From positions 1 through 17,707 of the forward strand of contig CAMBHH010000056.1 in assembly GCA_945866505.1 (NCBI GenBank): DNA of 17,707 nucleotides, in the 5' to 3' direction. Source of the DNA: Flavobacterium psychrophilum. Lineage in GTDB: Bacteria; Bacteroidota; Bacteroidia; Flavobacteriales; Flavobacteriaceae. Below, one piece after another: positions 1-6,607 of the stretch (the stretch's first letter is position 1; each line of letters starts with the position of its first letter). Below the pieces are notes generated by a model. It was not told where the DNA came from and ran no database searches. It was given only the letters and a program-made list of their open reading frames with translations. The translations under genes and the position numbers were made by a program.

Positions 1-393
1 CGTTACCGAATTATCACCAGCAGAAAAGTTTTGATTGAACAAAACGAACAAACATTTACAGTAAAAATACCAATTTTAACGAAACAAATTTCAGTTATGG
101 AAACATCAATAAATTATAATGAAAATACCGCTTACTTTAGAGCCAAAAAACGAGTAGAAGAACTCAAAGGATTTTACGGAAACTTAATTTCATATTGTTG
201 TGTAATTCCGGTTTTAATTTTTATAAATTTGACTTATATGCCACAATTTCAATGGTTTTGGTTTTCGGCAGGAGGTTGGGGATTTGGTTTAACAATGCAC
301 GCTTTCAAAGTTTTTGGTTATAGTTCCAACTGGGAAGAGCGTAAAATTCAAGAGATTTTAAGAAAAGAGGAAAATAAACAAACTTGGAAATAA
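1..393 (+). CDS. LytS-type histidine kinase C-terminal tail joined in frame to a 2TM domain (5' partial)
   Basis: The frame is open from base 1. The first ~25 residues (RYRIITSRKV..., then TVKIPIL) look like the end of the HATPase domain of a LytS/YehU-type sensor kinase, which often ends in VKIPL-like sequence. Without any stop the frame continues into a 2TM domain (PF13239-like): KKRVEELKGFYGN, two hydrophobic segments, then the tail NWEERKIQEIL. An ATG at 100 could start a separate 2TM protein, because its sequence lines up with the start of the next gene, but it has no clear ribosome-binding site. Either this is a kinase with a C-terminal 2TM domain, or two genes share a frame. The downstream LytTR regulator at 1213 fits a kinase/regulator pair. 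The 2TM domain is clear; the kinase assignment rests on a short tail and on context. Confidence 0.7.
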   Translation, partial: RYRIITSRKVLIEQNEQTFTVKIPILTKQISVMETSINYNENTAYFRAKKRVEELKGFYGNLISYCCVIPVLIFINLTYMPQFQWFWFSAGGWGFGLTMHAFKVFGYSSNWEERKIQEILRKEENKQTWK

Positions 394-404
394 TAGTTAA
401 AAAT

Positions 405-707
405 ATGGAAAATATATATCAAGAAGAACGCTATTATAAAGCAAAAAAAAGAGTAGAAGAAATCAAAGGGTTTTACGGCAATTTAGTCTCATATATTCTT
501 GTGAATATTGTACTTTTGATCATTAATTTAGTGACTTCGCCAGATTATTTATGGTTTTTTTGGCCATTACTAGGTTGGGGAATTGGAGTTGTATTTCACG
601 GTATGAGGGTGTTTAATTATATGCCTTTTCTTGGAAAAGATTGGGAAGAGCAAAAAATTAAAGAGTATATGGATAAGGAAAATGAGAATAAAGAAACTTG
701 GAAATAA
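405..707 (+). CDS. 2TM domain protein, second tandem copy
   Basis: A 100-residue membrane protein of the 2TM family: KKRVEEIKGFYGN motif, two hydrophobic helices (roughly residues 27-47 and 55-75) and a charged tail DWEEQKIKEYM ending in ETWK. I chose the ATG at 405, 11 bases after the previous stop, because MENIYQEERYY aligns with METSINYNEN of the upstream copy. A TTG at 384 would overlap the preceding gene and has no homologous extension. The domain is common in Flavobacteriia near LytS/LytTR genes, often as the N-terminal part of the kinase. Its function is unknown; a membrane-anchored partner of the kinase is an inference. Confidence 0.8.
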   Translation: MENIYQEERYYKAKKRVEEIKGFYGNLVSYILVNIVLLIINLVTSPDYLWFFWPLLGWGIGVVFHGMRVFNYMPFLGKDWEEQKIKEYMDKENENKETWK

Positions 708-723
708 TTCAAAAATTAAAGAA

Positions 724-1074
724 ATGCAACAATCAATAGAAATGTTTGAAGAATACCAGTCTGAAAATTATAGTTCAGACGAACGATACAATATCGCTTA
801 CAAAAGGGTAAAAAGAATCAAAGGATTTTATGTTCACGCACTGGTTTATGTTTTGGTTAACATATTCATTGTTACCAAAAATTATTATGGTAATACTCAA
901 AGTAATCCAAATTTTTGGAGCTGGATAAACTTTAACACAGCATTATTTTGGGGAATTGGTTTAGCGGCACACGGTTTATCAGTATTTGGGAAAAACATTT
1001 TTTTTGGAAAAAACTGGGAAGAAAGAAAAATTCAAGAGTTAATGGAAAAAGAAAAAAGCGAGAAATGGGAGTGA
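724..1074 (+). CDS. 2TM domain protein, third tandem copy
   Basis: A 116-residue protein with the same plan as the two upstream copies: KRVKRIKGFYVHA, two hydrophobic stretches separated by a polar loop (NPNFWSWIN), a glycine-rich second helix (FWGIGLAAHG) and the tail NWEERKIQELMEKE. The start at 724 lies 16 bases after the previous stop; an ATG at 742 is also possible. It is the most diverged copy. It precedes the LytTR regulator, separated by a 138-base repeat-rich gap, so co-transcription with the regulator is likely but not certain. No catalytic residues are apparent, and a structural or sensory role in the membrane is inferred. Confidence 0.8.
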   Translation: MQQSIEMFEEYQSENYSSDERYNIAYKRVKRIKGFYVHALVYVLVNIFIVTKNYYGNTQSNPNFWSWINFNTALFWGIGLAAHGLSVFGKNIFFGKNWEERKIQELMEKEKSEKWE

Positions 1075-1093
1075 GCAAGTATTGCAGATTGCA

Positions 1094-1206
1094 GATTTCA
1101 GAATTCAGAAATCAAGTGTGAGATTTCGAATTATGAACTTCTAAACGGTAAAACCTTTAAACTCTAAAACCTTCAAACTTCCATCTTCAAACTTCTAACC
1201 ACTAAC
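1094..1206. repeat. Repeat-rich intergenic spacer
   Basis: Between the third 2TM gene and the LytTR gene lies simple-sequence DNA. At 1094-1113 GATTTC and GAAATC flank the palindrome GAATTC, giving a near-palindrome. From about 1136 there is a run of degenerate units related to CTTCAAACTTC; exact copies are at 1171-1181 and 1185-1195. The unit is strand-biased, with C but almost no G on the + strand. I see no open reading frame. It may be a dispersed intergenic repeat. Confidence 0.6.
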
Positions 1207-1212
1207 CTAAAA

Positions 1213-1971
1213 ATGACCACAATAATAATCGAAGACGAAAAACCAGCTGCAAGATTACTGCAACGCAAACTCGAAAAATTTAATGTCGAAGTAGGAGTGA
1301 TGCTTCATTCTGTTGAAGAAGCTGTCGAATGGTTTTCTAAAAATGAGCATCCGGATTTAATCTTTTTAGATATTCAATTATCGGATGGTTTGTCATTTGA
1401 AATTTTTGAAAAAATAGACATAAAAAGCGCTGTGATTTTCACAACAGCTTATGACGAATATGCGCTGAAAGCATTCAAATTAAACTCCATTGATTATCTC
1501 TTGAAACCCATCGACGAAGACGATTTGGAAGTAGCGATTTCTAAATTTAAAGACCGTTTGCCTAAACCTGAAAAGAATTTACAGTTGGATTTTGAACAAA
1601 TTAGAAAAATGTTCCAAAATCCTCTCGAGAAGAATTACAAAACTAGGTTCACGGTAAAAATTGGTCACCATCTCAAAGTAATTTCTACTGATGAAATTGA
1701 ATGTTTTTTTAGCGAAAATAAAGGAACATACATTCACACTTTCGATAATCGAAATTATTTAATTGAAAGTACTCTCGAAGTTTTGGAACAAGAATTAGAT
1801 CCATCAGCATTTTATCGAATTAGCCGAAAATTCGTTATTCCATTAAAATCCATCAAGGAAATTGTGTTGTATTCGAACTCAAGATTGAAGGTAATTTTGC
1901 CTTCTTACAAGGAGGATGACGTGATTGTTAGTAGAGAAAAGGTTCAAGAATTTAAAAATTGGATAGGATAA
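1213..1971 (+). CDS. LytTR-family response regulator
   Basis: A 252-residue DNA-binding response regulator. The N-terminal receiver (about residues 1-115) has the acidic pair E7/D8, the phospho-acceptor D53 in FLDIQLSDG, T77/T78 and the conserved K98 in LLKP. A linker precedes a LytTR DNA-binding domain from about residue 144, with the family features FFSENKGTYIHT and FYRISRKFVIPLKSI. The length and order match the LytR/AlgR (LytT) family. It lies directly downstream of the kinase tail and the 2TM genes, so it is probably phosphorylated by that kinase. Its targets cannot be read from the window. Confidence 0.95.
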   Translation: MTTIIIEDEKPAARLLQRKLEKFNVEVGVMLHSVEEAVEWFSKNEHPDLIFLDIQLSDGLSFEIFEKIDIKSAVIFTTAYDEYALKAFKLNSIDYLLKPIDEDDLEVAISKFKDRLPKPEKNLQLDFEQIRKMFQNPLEKNYKTRFTVKIGHHLKVISTDEIECFFSENKGTYIHTFDNRNYLIESTLEVLEQELDPSAFYRISRKFVIPLKSIKEIVLYSNSRLKVILPSYKEDDVIVSREKVQEFKNWIG

Positions 1972-2063
1972 TTCTATATTAAATTATTATAATAAATAAA
2001 TATACTTAAAAATACTGGTGTTTAATTATTTACGAATTCAGTATAGATTATTTCTATGATGAT

Positions 2064-2837
2064 TTAAGTTCTAAAAAAGGACTTTCTAATCCCAATTAAT
2101 ACAAGAATAAATAAAGTGTACAAGATGAAAAATGGAATGATATATTCTATTAAATCCATCGGCAGCATTACGGCAATAATCAGCAATTGAAAACCTAATC
2201 CATAAATAGAAACAAACGTCATAAACCAATTAGGAAACGTTTTTGCCTTGTACGCTTCACTGTCTAAAGTATGAATTATTTTGTCGAAAACACCATAGAC
2301 AATTGTGTAAATCCTAAACCAGATATTGACCCATTTTTGAGTTTCTCCAGGTAAAGCTACTGGTGAATTGTCTTCGAAAATTTTGCTCGTTTTGTCTCCT
2401 CCAATTGAATTATTTCTCAAAATCACATAGTAGTAATTGTATAAAGTTCCTTGTAATTGGATGCAAAAAAAGGCTAATAAAGCCATCCAAAATGAGGTTT
2501 CGGACATGTAGCATATCATCATAAAAAAGAAAAAATTGAGTGTAATATCAAAGACACTGTCGAGATATCTTCCAACATAAGAAGGTGTGTTTTTTATTCG
2601 AGCTAGTTCGCCATCAATAGCATCAATAATCGATTTCAGAATGATGAAAAAGCAGGCTAAAAAGTAGTGGTTTCGCAAAATGCAGTAAATGCCAATCAAG
2701 CCACAAAGTCCAAAAAGCAGTGTGACGTGAATAGGTGTAAATCGTGTGTTTTTTAATTGATTGGCAAATAGCTTTGCAATTGGTCTTCCATAATCCGACA
2801 AATCTAAGAATTTATCCTCGGCAGCAAGTTTAGACAT
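2064..2837 (-). CDS. CDP-alcohol phosphatidyltransferase family protein
   Basis: A 257-residue integral membrane enzyme carrying the complete CDP-alcohol phosphotransferase signature: D72, D75-G76, A79-R80, G89, D93 and D97 (DAIDGELAR...GRYLDSVFD). These residues bind the two metal ions and the CDP-linked substrate. At least five hydrophobic segments follow or surround the motif. The family makes phospholipids (phosphatidylglycerol-phosphate, phosphatidylserine, phosphatidylinositol-like lipids). The substrate here cannot be told from sequence, so I give no gene symbol. It lies downstream of ctaA on the same strand with an 85-base gap and converges with the LytTR gene. Confidence 0.9.
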   Translation of the reverse strand: MSKLAAEDKFLDLSDYGRPIAKLFANQLKNTRFTPIHVTLLFGLCGLIGIYCILRNHYFLACFFIILKSIIDAIDGELARIKNTPSYVGRYLDSVFDITLNFFFFMMICYMSETSFWMALLAFFCIQLQGTLYNYYYVILRNNSIGGDKTSKIFEDNSPVALPGETQKWVNIWFRIYTIVYGVFDKIIHTLDSEAYKAKTFPNWFMTFVSIYGLGFQLLIIAVMLPMDLIEYIIPFFILYTLFILVLIGIRKSFFRT

Positions 2838-2922
2838 TTTTATACGTTGAAAAGAGAATGTGACAATATAGTCGGTTACTAATTTGAATAGCCCACGGAT
2901 TAATCAGTAGGTTTTGTTTGTT

Positions 2923-3945
2923 TTATAAAAGAATTTTCTTGTTGTTTTTGGATTCTAAAATCATATAAAATTGTACTCCAAATAACAGTGTAGCTAAAAC
3001 AATATGAATAGTTTGTGTTCCAAATGGAAAATCAAAATAATACATAGCAATTCCGGTAAGAATTTCAATTCCGATCAAAACTAGTACCCAGTTTGTTTTT
3101 GAAAAGCCTAAATTTAATTTTCGATTTCGTCCGAATAAAAACAAGTTGACCAATAAGACGATTATTGAAAAACTACGATGAACATAAAACGATAAACTCG
3201 GATTTTGAAGCCATAAAATTTCAGGTGCGCCAGTTTTCGAAATGGTATCAACTTGCTCTCGAACACTTGTTCCTAAAACAACCTGAATTATTGTTAAAGC
3301 CAATGAAATTAGTAAAACCCAATTGAATTTATTGTCAAGAATTAATGCTTTTCGGTCTTTTTTAACCTCATGAATAGTGATTAATTGAAAAGCAACAATT
3401 AACAAAGCGGCGAGCATGTGTGTAGTGATTTTAACTGGGTTCAACACTGAATCGACGACTGTTTTGCCTAACCAAGCTTGAAATCCCATTAAAATACAAA
3501 TTAGAAAAGTAAGTAGAATGAGTTTTTTATTGTCTTTCCGAAACCAAAAAGAAAGTATAAAAGTCGCAAAGCAAATAATTCCTGCTAATGCTCCTAACAA
3601 TCTATTGATATATTCTACCCAAGTGTGTAAAGGATTGAAAACGGCATAATCGTGTTTGGTGTATTTTTCCCAATTGGAAGATTCAAAGGTAGCTGTCGAG
3701 ATAAAACTGGCTTTTGCTACCAATAATGATTCGTCTTTTATGATTACTTGACCTTTGTCGTATTCTTTTCCAGCGGTAAAAAGTAATTCTTTTTCCTGTG
3801 TTGGTGGAATGTAGTATCCAAAGCATTTTGGCCAATCAGGGCAACCCATTCCAGAACCAGTTAATCGAACAAATGCACCTGCAAGTATGACAAGATAAAC
3901 TAGAATTAATGCTGTTTTAGCCGATTTTAAAAAGTATTTTTTCAA
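2923..3945 (-). CDS. ctaA: Heme A synthase, COX15/CtaA family
   Basis: A 340-residue polytopic membrane protein that converts heme O to heme A for the aa3-type terminal oxidase. It has about eight transmembrane segments in two related halves. Conserved features are visible: the loop cysteine pair C35/C41 in GCPDWPKC, the first-half catalytic set H107/E111/N114/R115 (HTWVEYINR), and heme-ligand candidates H176, H256 and H314. Length is normal for bacterial members. The start codon lies 7 bases downstream of the stop of the broken toxin gene, so the toxin-antitoxin locus sits in its 5' region. The gene implies an aerobic respiratory chain. Confidence 0.95.
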   Translation of the reverse strand: MKKYFLKSAKTALILVYLVILAGAFVRLTGSGMGCPDWPKCFGYYIPPTQEKELLFTAGKEYDKGQVIIKDESLLVAKASFISTATFESSNWEKYTKHDYAVFNPLHTWVEYINRLLGALAGIICFATFILSFWFRKDNKKLILLTFLICILMGFQAWLGKTVVDSVLNPVKITTHMLAALLIVAFQLITIHEVKKDRKALILDNKFNWVLLISLALTIIQVVLGTSVREQVDTISKTGAPEILWLQNPSLSFYVHRSFSIIVLLVNLFLFGRNRKLNLGFSKTNWVLVLIGIEILTGIAMYYFDFPFGTQTIHIVLATLLFGVQFYMILESKNNKKILL

Positions 3946-3952
3946 TGGAATT

Positions 3953-4231
3953 TTATTTTATTGGAAAGTCTAGTGGATTTTGGCGTGTGTCCCAGATGTG
4001 TAGGACAACAATTTCATATGGGGTTATTTTGTAAATAATTTCAAAATGGCTTATAATTATAAATTTTGAATCTTCTCTAAAAGTAGGTTTGCTGAATTCT
4101 GGAAGTTGTAGGCCGATTTTTAAATTGGTCTTGAAAAGTACATTTAATCTTCGACTCTATTCTTTTGATTTATTTCTATTATTCCAGTATTCAAAAATAT
4201 TTTTATAGAATTTCGGGTCTCTACGAACCAA
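3953..4231 (-). pseudogene. ParE/RelE-type toxin with an in-frame TAG stop
   Basis: Reading the minus strand from TTG at 4231 gives VRRDPKFYKNIFEYWNNRNK, then a TAG at 4157-4159, then about 67 further codons in the same frame (SRRLNVLF ... EIIYKITPYEIVVLHIWDTR) ending at TAA 3953-3955. The N-terminal YWNNRNKSK stretch and the C-terminal beta-strand hairpin ending in IWDTRQNP are characteristic of plasmid-stabilization ParE-like toxins. Related toxins commonly carry Tyr where the TAG stands (KEYSRRLN), so a Tyr-to-stop change is likely. No ATG is available; the only starts after the upstream in-frame stop are ATT or TTG. It follows the antitoxin immediately, as in intact modules. It is probably inactive. 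Confidence 0.85.
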
Positions 4232-4232
4232 A

Positions 4233-4499
4233 TTAATCTTCTAACCATTCTAGAATTTCTTTTTGTGCTTCTTCATCAGAAATACATTCGGCATTTTCAT
4301 ATTGTTGGATAGCAAGATTTATTTTACGTTGTTCCTCTTCCGAAAAAATTCTAATTTTTTCATAAGTTGTGGTTTGCTCATTTACTAATGAATTAGATTC
4401 ATAGTCGTTTATAATTTCTTGAATTTTATTTAACAAAGCGCTATCGTCAATTGCGATAATTTTTTCAATTATTTCTAATTTTAATTCGGCTAAAATCAT
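4233..4499 (-). CDS. Probable antitoxin of a ParE-like toxin-antitoxin pair
   Basis: An 88-residue acidic protein starting at ATG 4499; an upstream TTG at 4505 would add two residues and is less likely. The N-terminal half is helical (AELKLEIIEKIIAIDDSALLNKIQEII), like many Bacteroidota antitoxins paired with ParE-type toxins. The C-terminal half (FSEEEQRKINLAIQQYENAE...EEAQKEILEWLED) resembles the toxin-wrapping tail of such antitoxins. Its stop is 1 base before the TTG that begins the toxin reading frame. Because the toxin carries a nonsense codon, this gene is probably an orphan antitoxin. The name rests on gene order and shape, not on a signature residue. Confidence 0.75.
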   Translation of the reverse strand: MILAELKLEIIEKIIAIDDSALLNKIQEIINDYESNSLVNEQTTTYEKIRIFSEEEQRKINLAIQQYENAECISDEEAQKEILEWLED

Positions 4500-4555
4500 A
4501 ATCAAAATTTCTATAAAGTTAAGAATTTTTTAAATATAAGAACAGTAAACAATAC

Positions 4556-5986
4556 TTAAACTTTTATCAAACCTAATTTGGCTCCACGCATCAAAACGAA
4601 ATCATAAGCCGCTTGATATTCATTAGGAATTTCGCCTTCCAAAATAGCTTCTTTTACTGCTTCTTTCAAAACTCCAATTTCTCGTGATGGTTGCAAATTA
4701 AAAATTGCCATAATCTCTTCTCCAGAAATCGGCGGTTGAAAATTGCGCACCTGATCACGCTCTTCGACTTCTACTATTTTCTTGCGAACAATTTCGAAAT
4801 TCTGATGGTATTTTTTGAATTTATTGGGGTTTTTGGTCGTGATGTCGGCTTCGCACAAGGTCATAAGGCTTTCAACATCTTCGCCGGCATCAAAAATCAA
4901 ACGGCGCACTGCCGAATCAGTGACGATATCTTCGGATAAAACAATGGGACGTGAACTCATCATTACCATTTTTTGTACAAATTTCATTTTGTGGTTTAGT
5001 GGCATTCGCAATCTTTCGAAGATTTTCTTTGCCATTTTTCCGCCCAAAAATTCGTGACCGTGGAAAGTCCAACCCTGTTTTTTGTTGAAACGTTTGGTAG
5101 GCGCTTTTCCAATGTCGTGTAACAATGCCGACCAACGCAACCAAACATCATCCGTATTCGGGCAAATATTATCCAATACTTCCAGTGTGTGGTAAAAATT
5201 ATTTTTATGGGTTTGTCCCTCGATTTCTTCCACTTGGTTCAAAGCAGTTAATTCTGGTAATATTATATCCAATAATCCAGTTTTGTACAACAATAAAAAT
5301 CCAACCGAAGGCTTGCCGGTAGAAAGGATTTTATTCAATTCATCGACAATTCTTTCACCCGAAATTATCTTGATTCTATCTGCATTTTTTGTAATAGATT
5401 GCAAAGAGTTTTCTTCAATTTCAAAACCCAATTGATTCGCAAATCGTATTCCTCTCAACATTCGCAAAGGATCATCGGAAAAAGTAATGTCAGGATCAAG
5501 CGGAGTTTTGATGGTTTTATTTTTCATATCGTCCAATCCATTGAAAGGATCGGAAAGTTCTCCAAAATTGGCGGTGTTTAAAGATAAAGCCAAAGCGTTG
5601 ATTGTAAAATCACGACGATTTTGGTCGTCTTCCAAGGTTCCGTTTTCTACAACAGGATTTCGGCTGTCAAGATTGTAGGATTCTTTTCGAGCGCCTACAA
5701 ATTCGATTTCGGTATCTTCAAAACGCAACATTGCTGTTCCATAGGTTTTAAAAACTTGTACTTTTGGTTTGTTGGGCAATAATTCAGAAACTTTCAAAGC
5801 CAATTCAATTCCGCTGCCAACAGCGACAATATCGATGTCTTTTTTGAAATCTCGTTCAAGAATTAAATCCCGCACGAAACCACCAATAACATAACTATCT
5901 ATGTTGAGTTCTTGCGAAGCGTGCGAGATGACTTCGAATATTTTATTATTTAGGGCTTTAGTATAGTTGGTTTTTATTGTAGCCAC
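4556..5986 (-). CDS. cca: CCA tRNA nucleotidyltransferase / poly(A) polymerase family with HD domain
   Basis: A 476-residue enzyme that adds CCA to tRNA 3' ends. The nucleotidyltransferase head has GGFVRD (residues 35-40) and the metal-binding DID (50-52), followed by the RRDFTINALAL block near residue 127 and the RMLRGIRFA RNA-binding segment. A C-terminal HD domain carries the LLHDIGK motif. I start it at GTG 5986, giving MATIKTNYT. The frame remains open to a TTG at 6007, but the seven extra codons lie in repeat DNA and the first ATG is far inside. The GTG lies inside a copy of the repeat that bounds the GxxExxY cassette, so that insertion may have replaced the native start region. Confidence 0.93.
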   Translation of the reverse strand: MATIKTNYTKALNNKIFEVISHASQELNIDSYVIGGFVRDLILERDFKKDIDIVAVGSGIELALKVSELLPNKPKVQVFKTYGTAMLRFEDTEIEFVGARKESYNLDSRNPVVENGTLEDDQNRRDFTINALALSLNTANFGELSDPFNGLDDMKNKTIKTPLDPDITFSDDPLRMLRGIRFANQLGFEIEENSLQSITKNADRIKIISGERIVDELNKILSTGKPSVGFLLLYKTGLLDIILPELTALNQVEEIEGQTHKNNFYHTLEVLDNICPNTDDVWLRWSALLHDIGKAPTKRFNKKQGWTFHGHEFLGGKMAKKIFERLRMPLNHKMKFVQKMVMMSSRPIVLSEDIVTDSAVRRLIFDAGEDVESLMTLCEADITTKNPNKFKKYHQNFEIVRKKIVEVEERDQVRNFQPPISGEEIMAIFNLQPSREIGVLKEAVKEAILEGEIPNEYQAAYDFVLMRGAKLGLIKV

Positions 5987-6435
5987 TGATTCACAGATTT
6001 TTTTCAAAGATTATTTTATAATTCTTTTGTATTCAAGAGAAGTCTTGTTGAAATTTACTAAAATAGCGAGTCTATGCCCAGAAACGTGCAAGTAGTTTAA
6101 GCATTGTGAAATATGCTTTTCGTGCAATGCGTCTGTTGATTTTATTTCAATTATGATTTTGTCTGATATAACAAAATCAGCATAAAATTTATGATTTAAA
6201 ATAATATCTTTATAATGAACTAAATATTCTTTCTCTCTTGCAAAAGAAAAGTCAATCCTTTTTAACTCATATTCAAAGGCATCTTTATAAACAATTTCAG
6301 AGAAACCTTTGCCCAAATTTTTATGGACTTCTATTAAAGCACCAATAATTTTATAAGTATCATCTTCGTATAAATAGTCTGACATAATAATCTGTGAGAT
6401 TTATTTTTTTAAATAAAATCAGTGAATTTGTGGTT
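5982..6435. mobile_element. GxxExxY gene cassette bounded by inverted repeats
   Basis: A gene-bearing segment with related inverted repeats at its edges. The left copy is GCCACTGATTCACAGATT at 5982-5999; the right copy, AATCAGTGAATTTGTGGT at 6417-6434, reads ACCACAAATTCACTGATT when reversed. An inner AATCTGTGAGATT at 6389-6401 overlaps the upstream side of the gene. The core is built from CACAGATT and CACTGATT words in either order. It lies between cca and tsaC. No transposase is present, so if it moves it needs help in trans. Calling it mobile is an inference from the repeats and from the patchy distribution of GxxExxY genes. Confidence 0.55.
6011..6385 (-). CDS. GxxExxY protein, PD-(D/E)XK nuclease-like fold
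   Basis: A 124-residue protein of the GxxExxY family (PF13366-like). The name-giving motif is G27-x-x-E30-x-x-Y33 in GKGFSEIVY, preceded by the typical IIGALIEVHKNLG helix. D70 in YADFVI and E80-x-K82 in IIEIKS form a PD-(D/E)XK nuclease-type active site, and HISQCLNYLHVSG and LAILVNFN complete the usual core. The length is normal and all key residues are kept, so it may be active. Its biological role is not established. It lies alone in a repeat-bounded segment between two housekeeping genes, with its stop 24 bases before the cca start. Confidence 0.9.
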   Translation of the reverse strand: MSDYLYEDDTYKIIGALIEVHKNLGKGFSEIVYKDAFEYELKRIDFSFAREKEYLVHYKDIILNHKFYADFVISDKIIIEIKSTDALHEKHISQCLNYLHVSGHRLAILVNFNKTSLEYKRIIK

Positions 6436-6454
6436 TTTTTATAACTAACCACAA
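6428..6454. repeat. 8-bp hairpin at the junction of the two repeat units
   Basis: TTGTGGTT at 6428-6435 is mirrored by AACCACAA at 6447-6454 across an 11-base T-rich loop. It joins the outer end of the GxxExxY cassette to the start of the gene-less unit. It could be a weak terminator, or simply the abutted ends of two repeat units. Confidence 0.5.
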
Positions 6455-6474
6455 AACAATCAAAAGCATATATT

Positions 6475-6600
6475 GCCACAGATTCACTGATTTTTAATTG
6501 GATTTCTTTTTAGAAATAGGATTGATTTATAAACTTTAAAAGAAATCTGTGTTTTTTTTTCGTTGTCAATAATCTAATTTTAATCTGTGAATCTGTGACA
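6475..6600. repeat. Gene-less inverted-repeat unit (MITE-like)
   Basis: GCCACAGATTCACTGATT at 6475-6492 is mirrored by AATCTGTGAATCTGTGACA at 6582-6600. The similarity extends inward (TTTTTAATTGGATT against AATCTAATTTTAA). An extra AAATCTGTG word lies at 6543-6551. The roughly 90-base centre has no open frame and can fold partly (TTTCTTTTTAGAAA). It uses the same repeat words as the GxxExxY cassette next to it, so it looks like an empty version of the same element. It ends 7 bases after the tsaC stop and may fold into a terminator-like structure. Confidence 0.6.
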
Positions 6601-6607
6601 AAAAAAA

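Noticed and set aside
631..723. Longer N-terminus for the third 2TM protein
   Set aside because: It would overlap the previous gene by 77 bases, is low-complexity Lys/Ile sequence and has no counterpart in the other copies.
1990..2063. Possible terminator between the convergent LytTR and CDP-alcohol transferase genes (ATACTG/CAGTAT)
   Set aside because: Only a 6-bp stem with a loop over 20 bases in AT-rich DNA; too weak to call.
4500..4555. Promoter for the antitoxin (TTG ... TATATTTA)
   Set aside because: The spacing is about 11 bases instead of around 19, and the last base of the box does not match.
4691..5678. Several plus-strand frames of 60-82 codons opposite cca
   Set aside because: They lie wholly antisense to a well-supported enzyme gene, have no family features and overlap each other.
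6475..6600. CRISPR-like array from recurring CACAGATT words
   Set aside because: The words are inverted and unevenly spaced, spacers are not uniform and no cas genes are nearby.
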